From the NCBI GenBank assembly GCA_052144935.1, contig JBKQPR010000133.1, forward strand, positions 1 to 41,224: DNA of 41,224 nucleotides, in the 5' to 3' direction. This stretch comes from JOPF133 sp052144935 (GTDB taxonomy: Bacteria; Acidobacteriota; Terriglobia; Bryobacterales; Bryobacteraceae). Numbering within the stretch: position 1 is the stretch's first letter; each line of letters starts with the position of its first letter. The position numbers and the translations under genes were made by a program. A model generated the notes under the pieces. It had not been told where the DNA came from. It ran no database searches and worked only from the letters and a program-made list of their open reading frames with translations. Shown piece by piece: positions 26,607-35,609 of the stretch.

Positions 26607-26668
26607 CCCGCTAACATTTGCAACCGCGGCCCGTCTCCGGACGTAAGGAGCCATAAATCGCGCATCCG
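26607..26668. repeat. 62-bp repeat B, copy 2 (permease leader)
   Basis: Second copy of 24408-24469, ending 21 bp before the permease start. It contains an SD-like taaggag at about 26644-26650 that is not followed by a suitable start codon. Presumably the original copy, since it adjoins a real gene. Confidence 0.85.
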
Positions 26669-26689
26669 CGGGAACAACCGGTCCGCGAG

Positions 26690-27982
26690 GTGCGTCTTCT
26701 TAGTGAACCGTTCAGTGAACCCGTGCCCAAGGCCGCCCAATTCCGCCTCAGCGCTTCGTTCTGGGAATCCACGCGCATTGCGCTGGATTCACTGCGCAAG
26801 AACAAGCTCCGCAGTTTCCTCACCCTGCTGGGAATCATCCTGGCCACCACGACGCTCATCGCCGTCACCGCCCTGATTCACGGCATGAACGTGTACATTG
26901 CCGACAAGGTTTCCAATATGGGATCGGACGGCTTCCGCATCGTGCGTATGGCCTGGTTCGGTCCCTGGGATCCCAAAAAGTTCTATGAGATGCAGAAGCG
27001 CAACCCGCAGATCCGGCCCGACGAGTACGATTTCCTCAAAGACAAGGCCACTCTCCTCAAAGACCTCGGCATGATGGTTTCGCGCAGCGCCCGGGTGGCC
27101 TACAAGGGCGATTCCATGGAAGCCGTGGACATCGAGGGCATCACCGACAACATCCCCGCCATCAATAACGTGCAGGTGGACGCCGGCCGCGCCATCACCT
27201 ACGAGGAGGTACGCCGCCACGCCCCCGTGGTCTTCATCGGCAACGACATCCGCGCACGCTTCTTCGTAGATAAGGACCCGCTCGGCAAGACCATCGCGAT
27301 CGAGGGCAACCCTTATGAAATCGTGGGCTGCGCCAAAGCCTTGGGCAGCGTCTTCGGCAACTCCCAGGACAACTTCGTGATGATCCCCATCGAGAGCTAC
27401 TTCAAGACCTACGGCGCACACACCGGGATCCGCCTGATCGCCAAAGCCATAGACCAGGCCCACCTCATGGAAGCGCAGGACGAGTCGCGCGTGCTGCTGC
27501 GCTCCTACCGCCACCTCGGCCCCGGCCTGGACGATAACTTTTCCATCTTCGCCTCCGACACCATTGTCAGCTTGTGGGAGAGGCTCACCGCCACCATCGC
27601 CGCCATGGCCGTGGGAATCGTCTCGGTCTTCATGGTGGTGGGCGGCATCGTCATTATGAACATCATGCTGGCCGTAGTCACCGAGCGCACGCGTGAAATC
27701 GGCATTCGCAAATCGTTGGGCGCGCGCCGCAGCGATATTCTCAATCAGTACCTGGTGGAAGCGTCGGTGCTCTCCGCCGCCGGCGGCCTGATCGGCGTCT
27801 CGGTAGCATGGTCGATCGCCGTGATCGTCCGCACGTTCACCTCGGTGCCCATGGCGCTGCCGTGGTCGTCGGTATTCATCGGCGTGGGTCTCTCCGCCAC
27901 CGTGGGCCTGTTCTTCGGCATCTACCCGGCGCGCCGCGCCTCCAAACTCGACCCCATCGTGGCGCTGCGGGCGGAACACTGA
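26690..27982 (+). CDS. MacB/FtsX-type ABC permease
   Basis: A 430-residue permease. N-terminal transmembrane helix in NKLRSFLTLLGIILATTTLIAV, a periplasmic MacB-PCD domain (about residues 75-290), and three C-terminal helices forming the FtsX domain with ERTREIGIRKSLGARRSDIL and GIYPARRASKLDPIVALR. Such permeases act with a separate ATPase in macrolide, peptide or lipoprotein export. The start taken is GTG 26690; one at 26723 is possible. The next permease starts 1 nt after the stop, so the two form one operon, probably a heterodimer. No ATPase gene is within the window. Confidence 0.9.
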   Translation: MRLLSEPFSEPVPKAAQFRLSASFWESTRIALDSLRKNKLRSFLTLLGIILATTTLIAVTALIHGMNVYIADKVSNMGSDGFRIVRMAWFGPWDPKKFYEMQKRNPQIRPDEYDFLKDKATLLKDLGMMVSRSARVAYKGDSMEAVDIEGITDNIPAINNVQVDAGRAITYEEVRRHAPVVFIGNDIRARFFVDKDPLGKTIAIEGNPYEIVGCAKALGSVFGNSQDNFVMIPIESYFKTYGAHTGIRLIAKAIDQAHLMEAQDESRVLLRSYRHLGPGLDDNFSIFASDTIVSLWERLTATIAAMAVGIVSVFMVVGGIVIMNIMLAVVTERTREIGIRKSLGARRSDILNQYLVEASVLSAAGGLIGVSVAWSIAVIVRTFTSVPMALPWSSVFIGVGLSATVGLFFGIYPARRASKLDPIVALRAEH

Positions 27983-27983
27983 G

Positions 27984-29222
27984 ATGACCAAACTGGCCCT
28001 CCTCAACGGCATCGTGCTGGCCTTCCAGACCATCCGCACCCACAAACTGCGCGCCTTCCTCACCGTGCTGGGAGTGATCATCGGGACCGGCACCATCATC
28101 GGAGTGAGCGCCATCCTCACCGGCTTCGACGCCTCCATCACCTCGGTGCTGCGCAGCTTCGGTCCGAACTCGATCATCGTTTTTAAATTCCCAGTCGGCC
28201 CGCGCACCGGCCAGCTTAGCCCCGCGGAGCGCACCCGCAAGAGTCTCACTTACCAGAACGCCGCCGATATCCGCGAGCGCTCGAAGTCGGTGGAAGACGT
28301 CTCCACCATGCTGTTCTCCAATAACAACACCATCAACGTCCACTACAAGGGCAATGACATGTACGACGTCAACCTGCTCGGCGTGGAGGAGGCCTACGCG
28401 CGCGGCGGGCAGGTGGAACTGCACCTGGGCCGCTTCTTCACCGACCAGGAGAGCCGCCGCCGGCTGCCCGTGGCGGTGATTGGCCAGGACCTGGAGAAGG
28501 GCCTCTACGCCAACCTCGACCCCATCGGCAAGCCCATCACGGTGGATGGCCACGAGTTTATGGTGATCGGCACCATGGTCCGCCCGGCCGCCTCGTTTTT
28601 CGGCGACACCGATACCCGCGTCCTGCTGCCCTACGGGACCATGCAGAAGATGTACCCGAATGCGCGCGAGAACGCCATCGTGGTGACGGCCAAAGAAGGC
28701 AAGCTCAGCCAGGCGCAGGACGAAATCCGCGTGTCGCTGCGCATCGACCGCCGCGTGCCTTACAACAAGCCCGACGATTTCGCGCTCTCCACCGCCGAGC
28801 AGATGGTGTCGGATTTCCGCCAGATTACCGCGATCACCTTCCTGGTGATGGCGGTGCTCAGCTCCATCGGCCTGCTGGTGGGCGGCATCGGGGTGATGAA
28901 CATCATGCTGGTGTCGGTTACCGAGCGCACTTATGAGATCGGCCTCCGCAAAGCCATCGGAGCGCGCCGCGCGGATATCCTGATCCAGTTCCTGCTGGAA
29001 GCCTCCGCGCTCACCGGCATGGGCGGCCTGGCGGGCATCGCCTTCGGCTGGCTGATTTCGCTGGTGAGCCGCCTGGTGTTCACTTCGATCCCTGCCAGCG
29101 TGCCGCTGTGGTCGGCCGTGCTGGGGATTGTGATGTCGGTGGGCGTGGGCCTGTTCTTCGGAATCTGGCCGGCTAATAAGGCGGCGCGGTTGGATCCGGT
29201 GGAGGCGCTAAGGTACGAGTGA
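27984..29222 (+). CDS. MacB/FtsX-type ABC permease, second subunit
   Basis: A 412-residue homologue of the upstream permease with the same plan: TM helix in THKLRAFLTVLGVIIGTGTI, periplasmic MacB-PCD domain, then three TM helices with the VGGIGVMNIMLVSVTERTYE, IGLRKAIGARRADI and WPANKAARLDPVEALRYE blocks. It begins almost immediately after the previous stop. The two are different enough in the periplasmic part that they probably form a heteromeric channel. The ATPase must come from elsewhere. Confidence 0.92.
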   Translation: MTKLALLNGIVLAFQTIRTHKLRAFLTVLGVIIGTGTIIGVSAILTGFDASITSVLRSFGPNSIIVFKFPVGPRTGQLSPAERTRKSLTYQNAADIRERSKSVEDVSTMLFSNNNTINVHYKGNDMYDVNLLGVEEAYARGGQVELHLGRFFTDQESRRRLPVAVIGQDLEKGLYANLDPIGKPITVDGHEFMVIGTMVRPAASFFGDTDTRVLLPYGTMQKMYPNARENAIVVTAKEGKLSQAQDEIRVSLRIDRRVPYNKPDDFALSTAEQMVSDFRQITAITFLVMAVLSSIGLLVGGIGVMNIMLVSVTERTYEIGLRKAIGARRADILIQFLLEASALTGMGGLAGIAFGWLISLVSRLVFTSIPASVPLWSAVLGIVMSVGVGLFFGIWPANKAARLDPVEALRYE

Positions 29223-29299
29223 GCAGGGCAAACGGAAGGCGTGTCCCACCATGGCAAGCAATGGCCTGCCTGGGTGGGGCATGCGTTAGCTTGCCCTGC
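29223..29299. repeat. Inverted repeat after permease operon
   Basis: gcagggcaa (29223-29231) and ttgccctgc (29291-29299) are exact complements around a 59-nt centre that contains gtgtccc and gtggggc arms. Similar in kind to the element at 4722-4792. It starts in the last codons of the permease gene and could act as a transcript end or be a REP-like unit; no T-tract follows. Confidence 0.55.
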
Positions 29300-29350
29300 G
29301 AGTGACCGGACATCCATGCATGGTCCCAGGCCAACCATCGTTATCCTGAA

Positions 29351-29743
29351 CTAAAGAAAGAGCCCAGGGCTGACTCGAAACAACTGGCCGAGCTTTCGCG
29401 CTTGCGGCGCGCTGATGCTTCGCTTTCCGGTCAGAGCCTCATGCATATGGCTGCGCTGTCCGAAAATGGGGCGGAGGTCCGCCGCCATTTTCCCGGAATG
29501 CTCCAGGAGGAACTGGAGCTTTTCGGCGGGGGTGCTTTTGTCAGGCGGAAGTGCGTGCCGGCGGTCGTAATCCTCGACCAGCAGCGCCAGCAGGCGCAGG
29601 AGTTTGGTTTCTTCCGCGGAGCGGGCGCGGCCCTTGCCGACCAGGTCGCCGAATCGGCCAGCGATCTGGCGATACAGCGCTTCCGTCTCGATCACCTGGG
29701 GCAGGGTCTCGATCAGCAATTCCTCGTAGGTGGCGGTGGGCAT
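29351..29743 (-). CDS. HigA-type antitoxin, orphan
   Basis: A 130-residue protein of the HigA kind (COG5499-like): N-terminal helical half (TYEELLIETLPQVIETEALY) and a C-terminal HTH-like half with SAEETKLLRLLALLVEDYDR, LQFLLEHSGKMAADLRPIFG and LTGKRSISAPQARKLGQLFR. The HTH-like half is typical for HigA proteins that bind the operon promoter and their HigB toxin. The upstream toxin gene is reduced to its last codons (see 29746-29811), so this antitoxin is alone. Convergent with the permease operon. Confidence 0.85.
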   Translation of the reverse strand: MPTATYEELLIETLPQVIETEALYRQIAGRFGDLVGKGRARSAEETKLLRLLALLVEDYDRRHALPPDKSTPAEKLQFLLEHSGKMAADLRPIFGQRSHMHEALTGKRSISAPQARKLGQLFRVSPGLFL

Positions 29744-29745
29744 GG

Positions 29746-29811
29746 CTACAAGTCCTCCCGGTCGTATTCCCGATGGGTCAAAACGGTCTGGATCAGGAGA
29801 AACAAATCGAC
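29746..29811 (-). pseudogene. C-terminal remnant of HigB-like toxin
   Basis: The last codons before the HigA start read DLFLLIQTVLTHREYDREDL-stop (ends at 29746), which matches the C-terminus of HigB toxins (...THxEYDRxD). The TAG lies 2 nt before the HigA ATG, as in intact higBA operons. Upstream of it to 30001 nothing toxin-like remains and I see no other gene in that stretch. Confidence 0.6.
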
Positions 29812-30001
29812 GGGTCTCGCCAGATTGGCGGTCTGCGAGCCAGCTTGATTATCTGGTTCCCATCAGATCGAATTAATAGTCCTGAGCCATCTCCTTCTCC
29901 CGAATAACCATCCGGGCGGTTATCGCAGCTTCGGCCAAAACAATCGTCTCCCAAACCTGCGCCTATGCTGCGACACTCGCCTGACATAATCGCCCAGTCC
30001 T

Positions 30002-32701
30002 CTACTGATTCGCCAGATCCTGCATAGCCGCCGCCAGCGCCTGCAGCCTCGGCTCCGACCCCACGAACAAATTCCGCGGGAACTTACGATAACTCAGTAT
30101 CTCGTTGTAAATCGCGCCTTCCATGCTGTCATTCAGCGCCAGGCCGGCCAGATACTGCAGGCGCAGATTCCCGTCGCGGTTGATCTCCGCTCCCGCGGTC
30201 CACTGTTGTAAGTCGGCCGCCTGGCCGCCGTAAGTCGCCAGGAGGCCGACCAGCGAGTTGAACCCCACGTCGTGCAGCGACCGCGTCACCGCTTCGTATT
30301 CGGGCTTATTGAGGCGCGCCTCCATGGCGTCCACGTCAATGCGCGCCGGCTCTACCTGCCCCAGCACCACGGTGTCATAGCCGCCGCCGTTCTCGTTGCC
30401 CCAGACCGTCCCGTTCGGAAACACGTCGAAAAACGTCGCGAATTCGCTCTTCACCGTCGGCAGGTCGCTCTCGTAGAGCGGCACCCACTGGGTCACAATC
30501 CCGCCCGGCTTCAGGTGCTCCTTCACCAGCTCGAAGTACTCCTTCGAGTAGAGCGTGGCGCTGCCCTTCACCCACGGATGGATCGGGTCGGAGGTGATGA
30601 TATCGAACTTCTCCGGCGTGGTGAGCACGAAGTGGCGCGCATCGTCGTAGACGATCTGCACGCGCGGATCGTGCAGCACGTTGTAGTTCTCTTTGGCGAA
30701 GAAGCGCGTGGCGACGGGCGGAATCAGCGGCTCCATTTCGCAAATCACGATGCGCTTCACCTCGGGGTGCACCACGAAGGTCCCCGCCGTCACACCGGCG
30801 CCGAACCCCACGATCAGCACCGATTCCGGATTGGGATGGATCAGCGCGGGCAGGTGCCCCAGCATGCGCTGCAGGCGCATGTCGTAAGGCTCGCTGGAAG
30901 CCTCCACTTTGCCGCTCACGTGGAACTGGATGGCCCCATCGTCCCACTGCGAAATGGCGATGGAAGAGTTGATGCCCTCGCCCCAGTAGAGAATCTTGGA
31001 GCGGTTCATGGAAGTGGCGATCCTGCGCCCGTAGGCGATCAGCATGGGCGGCACGCCCGATACGTTGGCCGCCAGCCAGCCGGCCACGGCCAGCGCCGCG
31101 GCCAGCCCAACGGCCCCCAAAATCGTCCGCGCGGAGGCCACCACCGGGGTCAGCACGACCGCCGCGCCGATGGCCGCCAGCACAATGAGCACCCGCTCGC
31201 AGCCCTGCGTGCCGATCCACGGCACCAGAATCAGGCTGAAGCTGAGCGCGCCCACGATGGCGCCGGCGGTATTGGCCGCATACACGCCTCCCACCAGGCG
31301 GGCGGGGTCCTCGCCGGGCCCAGAGGGCGCCCCCGCCGCGGCCGCCAGGGCCAGCGGAAAACTGGCGCCCCACAGCAACGCTGCCGGGAGAATCGCCCAC
31401 AGACAGCGCACCATATCGATCTGGAAGATGAACCAGGGACTCGTGGACAGCAGCGGGTTCACCGGCCAGTAGGGCAGCGATCGGGCCAGCATCAGCGCCG
31501 TCCACGCCACCGCCGCCACCAGCAGCAATTGGCAGGCGCCGAAAGTCAGTCGCGCCCGCACCGTGCGGGCCAGCGCCGATCCCGCCGCGCTGCCAATTCC
31601 CAGCCCGATCAGAAACACCGCCAAAATGATCGAGAACGTATAAACCGTGGCCCCCAGCATGAGGCCCAGCAGGCGCGTCCAGATCACCTCGGCGCCCAGC
31701 GCGGTGGCGCCCGAAAGCCCGATGGTCACATACACCGGCCAATGCCCCGCGCTTCCCGCCGGCTGCTCCGGGCCCTCCGATCCGGCGCGCGCCGCGGTCT
31801 TCGACGCCAGCCGCAGGCTCACCATGCCCACCGCGCAATTCAGCGCCGCGGCCACGAACGTCGCCGTGGTCATGTCGGTCACGCGCAGCAGATAGAAGCC
31901 CGCCAGCAGGCAGCCGAACACCGCGCCCACGGTGTTTCCGCCGTAGAGGAAGCCCATCCACGAAACGCCCTCGGACGAGGTCCGGATCCAGCGGGCCGCC
32001 GCCGGCAGCGACGCGCCCATCAGGAATGTCGGCGGCATCAGGCAGATCGCGCACACCAGCGCGCGCAGCAGAATGGCCGGCATCCCGTGCCCCACCGCCG
32101 CCGTGTACACGCCATCCACCAGCGGCATGCCGAACAGCGCCAGAATGCCGCACACCGCGATGCCGAATTCCACTTTGGCATACACCCGCAGCGGATGCTG
32201 CTTGCGCGCCCACTCCAGGCGCGGCAGCAGGAGGCTGCCCAGGGACAGCCCGCCCATGAAGGTGGCCAAAAGCACGCCGAGCGAAATGGCGCTCGACCCG
32301 ATCACCAGTTGCAGCAACTGGTACCACACGATTTCATAAATCAGCGCCGAGCATCCGCTGCCCGCAAACAAGACCAACAGCAAGGGAAAATAGCGGCGCG
32401 AAGCCGCCGCCGCGAGCCCGCCCTTGGCATCCGGGCCAGGGCCGCTGGAGCCGCGCGCGGCTGAGTCCGGGCCAGGGCCGCTGGAGCCTCGGGCGGTCGC
32501 CCCCGGGGTCCGACCACCAGATCCCCGCGCGGCCGCGTCGGAATCAGGGCCGCCGGAGCCCGAGCCGCCCGCGTTCCGCGCGTCTCGGCCGGAGCCTGCG
32601 CCCCGCGCACTCTGCGCATCCGGGCCGGAGCCCGAGCCGCGCTCGGATCCCCGCGCGTTCTGGGCAGTTGCCGCGGTTTGAAGCTTACGATCTTGTTTCA
32701 T
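30002..32701 (-). CDS. Membrane-fused spermidine-synthase-like protein
   Basis: An 899-residue protein. Residues 1-97 are a low-complexity tail made of Ala, Arg, Gly, Ser, Pro and Asp (repeats like ARGSSGPGPD at 70-92). About 14 transmembrane helices follow (about residues 103-590), with MFS-like features such as GSSAISLGVLLATFMGGLSL, then a C-terminal Rossmann methyltransferase-type domain of the spermine/spermidine synthase family: SVLIVGFGAGVTAGTF (SAM/dcSAM loop), CEMEPLIPPVATRFF, DDARHFVLTTPEKFDIITSD and LKPGGIVTQWVPLY. Such fusions are common in acidobacteria and delta-proteobacteria, and their real substrate is unclear. Transcribed alone from 32701. The low-complexity tail has a purine-rich coding strand and may be a repeat expansion. 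Confidence 0.9.
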   Translation of the reverse strand: MKQDRKLQTAATAQNARGSERGSGSGPDAQSARGAGSGRDARNAGGSGSGGPDSDAAARGSGGRTPGATARGSSGPGPDSAARGSSGPGPDAKGGLAAAASRRYFPLLLVLFAGSGCSALIYEIVWYQLLQLVIGSSAISLGVLLATFMGGLSLGSLLLPRLEWARKQHPLRVYAKVEFGIAVCGILALFGMPLVDGVYTAAVGHGMPAILLRALVCAICLMPPTFLMGASLPAAARWIRTSSEGVSWMGFLYGGNTVGAVFGCLLAGFYLLRVTDMTTATFVAAALNCAVGMVSLRLASKTAARAGSEGPEQPAGSAGHWPVYVTIGLSGATALGAEVIWTRLLGLMLGATVYTFSIILAVFLIGLGIGSAAGSALARTVRARLTFGACQLLLVAAVAWTALMLARSLPYWPVNPLLSTSPWFIFQIDMVRCLWAILPAALLWGASFPLALAAAAGAPSGPGEDPARLVGGVYAANTAGAIVGALSFSLILVPWIGTQGCERVLIVLAAIGAAVVLTPVVASARTILGAVGLAAALAVAGWLAANVSGVPPMLIAYGRRIATSMNRSKILYWGEGINSSIAISQWDDGAIQFHVSGKVEASSEPYDMRLQRMLGHLPALIHPNPESVLIVGFGAGVTAGTFVVHPEVKRIVICEMEPLIPPVATRFFAKENYNVLHDPRVQIVYDDARHFVLTTPEKFDIITSDPIHPWVKGSATLYSKEYFELVKEHLKPGGIVTQWVPLYESDLPTVKSEFATFFDVFPNGTVWGNENGGGYDTVVLGQVEPARIDVDAMEARLNKPEYEAVTRSLHDVGFNSLVGLLATYGGQAADLQQWTAGAEINRDGNLRLQYLAGLALNDSMEGAIYNEILSYRKFPRNLFVGSEPRLQALAAAMQDLANQ

Positions 32702-32785
32702 TGAGGAATGGCCGATTTTACAACAAGGCGAGGGCCCCGCGCCGGATGTTACCCGAGGGGCTTTCGGGCGGCATGCCCGGCCGCC

Positions 32786-34207
32786 TCACCTCGGCTCCGG
32801 CACTTTGGGTGTCCCATAAACCATTTTAAGCGCTTCCTGATATTCGCCGAAGAGCGCCTTGATGCCTTCGAACTCGCGCTTCACCGCCGTCCGGTAATCC
32901 GCGTGCGTCGCGAAGTCGACCAGCAGCGCCGCCATCGCCTGCGCGTCCACCAGGAAGCCGTGATGCCCCACCTCGATCAGCCCATCGGCTTCCATCTCGT
33001 AGGTGTGGTTCGAGGAGTGCGAAGTCTGCGCCTCGAACGCCATCCCCGGAATGGCGCTGGATACCGTGCCGGTCTCCTCGAAGCCCTGCGGCTTGCCCGG
33101 CTCTTCCACCACGCCAGTGGCGCCGAAACGCCGCATGTGCGCGAAGCCCACCTCGTCCAGCGTGGCTAGCGAAATCCCGTCGCGCAGGTTGCCGTAGTTG
33201 TCGATCTTCACCTTGGTCCCGGTGGAGAGCGCCGCCGCGCGCGCCGCATTGTCCACGAACTCGCGCACCTGCGCCAGGTAGACCGCGTCGGGGTAGCGAA
33301 TATAGAAATCCGCCACCGTGCGGTCGGGCACCACGTTGGGCGCGGCGCCGCCTTCCACGATCACTCCCTGCACCCGCGCTTCCGGCCGCATGGTGCCGCG
33401 CACGCCGTCGATATTGGTGAACAGGTGAATCACCGCTTCCAGGGCGTTGCGTCCGTTCCAGGGCGTCATCTGGTGCGTCGGCGCTCCGGAAAACGTATAC
33501 TTGACGCCGTCGATATTGAGGCAGCAGGTGCCGAACCCCGGCGCCGGCCGCGTGCTGGTCATGAGCGAGTGGCTGCGCACAATCACATCCGTGCCGTTGA
33601 ACACGCCTTCCTTGAACATGTCCGTTTTGGCCACCGGCGGCATCATCTCCTCGCCCGGCGTGCCGAACACCACCACGCTTCCCGGCGTGTGGCTGCGGTC
33701 CAGAAACTCCGCCAGGGCCACCGCCGCCGCCAGACCGATCGGTCCCTGCGCGCTGTGCTGGTCGCCATGGAAGGGCCGCTGGGTGCCGCGCAGCGCGTCG
33801 TACTCCACGATGATTCCCAGGCAGGGCGCCTCGCGCTTGCCCTGGTAGCGCGCCACAAACGCGGTCGCCAGGTTGGCCTGGCCGGTGGCCACCTCGAATC
33901 CGTGCCGCTTCAGGTACTCGATCTCCAGCGCCACCGAGCGCTTCTCCTGAAACCCGATCTCGGGATGGCGGGTGATATCGTCGCTCATGGCCAGCAGCTC
34001 GTTGTCCATCAGCTCCCTGGCGCGCGCCGTCACTTGATCGCGAGCCGCATCCGGCGCCGAGAGCCGCGCCACCCAGCCCGGCACGTCGAGCGACTTCTCG
34101 AGCGCGTCCATCTTCTTCAGCACCTCGCGCGCCGCATCCCGCTCCGTAGGGGTCTCCTGGGCGAACAGGGCGGTCGAAAGCAATGCAGCCAGCGCCGTCA
34201 GTTTCAT
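32786..34207 (-). CDS. M20-family amidohydrolase (AbgB-like), secreted
   Basis: A 473-residue protein from ATG 34207 (MKLTALAALLSTALFAQETP signal); an in-frame ATG at 34381 precedes it but adds non-protein-like residues. The M20 di-metal peptidase fold is clear: CLGIIVEYDALRGTQRPFHG, DQHSAQGPIGLAAAVALAEF, GTPGEEMMPPVAKTD with the Glu-Glu pair, the dimerisation-domain segment YTFSGAPTHQMTPWNGRNAL, then YEMEADGLIEVGHHGFLVDA. Family members hydrolyse N-acyl amino acids or aminobenzoyl-glutamate; which is meant here is unclear. It has an N-terminal signal, so it acts outside the cytoplasm. Co-transcribed partner not obvious. Confidence 0.92.
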   Translation of the reverse strand: MKLTALAALLSTALFAQETPTERDAAREVLKKMDALEKSLDVPGWVARLSAPDAARDQVTARARELMDNELLAMSDDITRHPEIGFQEKRSVALEIEYLKRHGFEVATGQANLATAFVARYQGKREAPCLGIIVEYDALRGTQRPFHGDQHSAQGPIGLAAAVALAEFLDRSHTPGSVVVFGTPGEEMMPPVAKTDMFKEGVFNGTDVIVRSHSLMTSTRPAPGFGTCCLNIDGVKYTFSGAPTHQMTPWNGRNALEAVIHLFTNIDGVRGTMRPEARVQGVIVEGGAAPNVVPDRTVADFYIRYPDAVYLAQVREFVDNAARAAALSTGTKVKIDNYGNLRDGISLATLDEVGFAHMRRFGATGVVEEPGKPQGFEETGTVSSAIPGMAFEAQTSHSSNHTYEMEADGLIEVGHHGFLVDAQAMAALLVDFATHADYRTAVKREFEGIKALFGEYQEALKMVYGTPKVPEPR

Positions 34208-34239
34208 AGTGGGTAAAGCAATTGTAGCGCTTCGAACAG

Positions 34240-34755
34240 CTATTGGCCCGTGAACACGACCATTTCGCGCGTCACGAGGAAGCGCCACTGTCCGGCTCTC
34301 TTCTGAACCAGATCGAAGCCTCTGCCCTTGATCGGAGGTAGCTCCTGGCCTTCGGCATCCCGAGCCCCCGCAACTATCCAAGAGCCATCGATGGCCGCCA
34401 GGTCCGGCGTAATGAAGCGAATCTGTTCGATAGTGACCGTTTGCTGTCCGGCGCCGGACCTTGTCTCTTGGCCGCCGCTACGCGTGCCCGGAGTTGAAAG
34501 GCTGCCAATCGCGAGGGAAGAGGGTCGAGGAAACTCTGGCCAACGTCTGTGAGGAGATCGGACTTTACCGGGAGACTCTGGGCGGCCCAGCAGGATCCGC
34601 TCGCCTTCCGTCCGGGCGACCACCTCGCGCGGCCACTCCGCGGCCAGCGCATACGTCAGCCGCTCGCGCGAATTTTCGTTCTGCTGCCCGGAGAAGCGCT
34701 TCCATTCGTCGAACAGTTGCTCGAAGGAGACGGCGTTATCCGGCAGCTTTGCGGT
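34240..34755 (-). pseudogene. Chimeric remnant with SnoaL/SgcJ-like end
   Basis: Open frame from a TGA at 34756 down to 34240. The first part reads KLPDNAVSFEQLFDEWKRFS, GQQNENSRERLTYALAAEWP, REVVARTEGERILLGRP, protein-like but without a recognised family. The last part (TIEQIRFITPDLAAIDGSWIVAG...GQWRFLVTREMVVF) is the end of a SnoaL-like/SgcJ-EcaC domain. The Arg/Pro/Ser-rich segment between them is not convincing protein. No start codon exists before the first part except GTG at 34623, so I read it as two gene ends joined by deletion. It abuts the paralog copy at 34778. Confidence 0.5.
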
Positions 34756-34777
34756 TCATCAGCACGAGCATATCCTT

Positions 34778-35380
34778 TCTCCAAGCGCATCCTGGGCATC
34801 ATCCCCAATTACCGCACCTCACCGAGCCTCGCTAACTACCAGCCGCTTACGGCCAAGGGCAAATTCAAGATCGCCGCCGAGGACTCCTTCGACCCCGGCA
34901 CATTCGTGATAACCGGGATCATCGCGGGCGAGGCTCAACTTGCCCACTCCACACCCTCGTTTGGACAGGAGGAATCGGGCTACGCGCGGTACTTCGGCGC
35001 GACCTACGGTAACCTGGCGATCGGCAGCTTCATGAGGGAAGCTATCTACCCCTCTTTGCTGCACCAGGACCCGCGCTATTTCCGGCGCGGCACGGGCAGC
35101 GCACGGTCGCGCGTGGGTTATGCCGTGAGCCAGATCTTCTGGACCCACACCGACAGCGGCGGGTCGATGTTCAATTTCTCCGAAGTGCTGGGCAGTGCCA
35201 CCTCGGCGGCGATTTCCGACGCTTACTATCCGGCAGGCGTACTGCCACCAACTTCGCCTCCAAGCTGGGCATTCAATTGGGCGTCGGCACCGCCGGAAAC
35301 CTTCTGAAGGAGTTCTGGCCCGACCTGGACCGCAAATTCCGCGCAAGGACCACGCGACGCTACGCCCGCCGGGGGGATAA
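34778..35380 (+). pseudogene. Acidobacterial secreted protein, dead copy
   Basis: A paralog of the protein at 35934-36773. It begins abruptly at SKRILGIIPNYRTSPSLANY without the signal peptide or heptad repeat, then follows the same order: LTAKGKFKIAAEDSFDPGTF, YARYFGATYGNLAIGSFMRE, LLHQDPRYFRRGTGSARSRV and FNFSEVLGSATSAAISDAYY. A one-base loss near 35238 moves the frame (TATNFASKLGIQLGVGTAGN then LLKEFWPDLDRKF), and a second shift near 35340 is needed to reach TAA 35378. The 3' flank after the stop also matches the flank of the intact copy. Dead by truncation plus two frameshifts. Confidence 0.85.
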
Positions 35381-35609
35381 AACGGCCACTCTCTCAAGGG
35401 CTTCCGGTACGCCGTCACCCGACCGTAGCCCATTCCGGTGCCGCGCGATTCTGGCGGCCCGCTGGGCAGCACAATCCGCATGGTTCTTGAATCCCGAAGT
35501 GCAGGATGACGTAGGCCATGCAAGAACTGGCTGCATCTGCGGCCACAAAGAACCACGACTCGCTGGATCCGGTAGCACGCCGAACCCGATTCCGATGGGC
35601 ACTTGACAT
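35381..35609. other. Duplicated 3' flank between paralogs
   Basis: No gene. The part up to about 35525 resembles 36770-36930 downstream of the intact paralog, for instance ggcttccggtacgcc and gggatgacg-type blocks. It shows that the duplicated unit included the region after the stop. Confidence 0.6.

Noticed and set aside
26789..28249. Minus-strand open frame of 486 codons opposite the permeases
   Set aside because: Antisense shadow of two real FtsX-type genes.
30272..32464. Plus-strand open frame of 730 codons opposite the spermidine-synthase-like gene
   Set aside because: The translation is low-complexity His/Arg/Gln; the minus-strand protein has clear domains.
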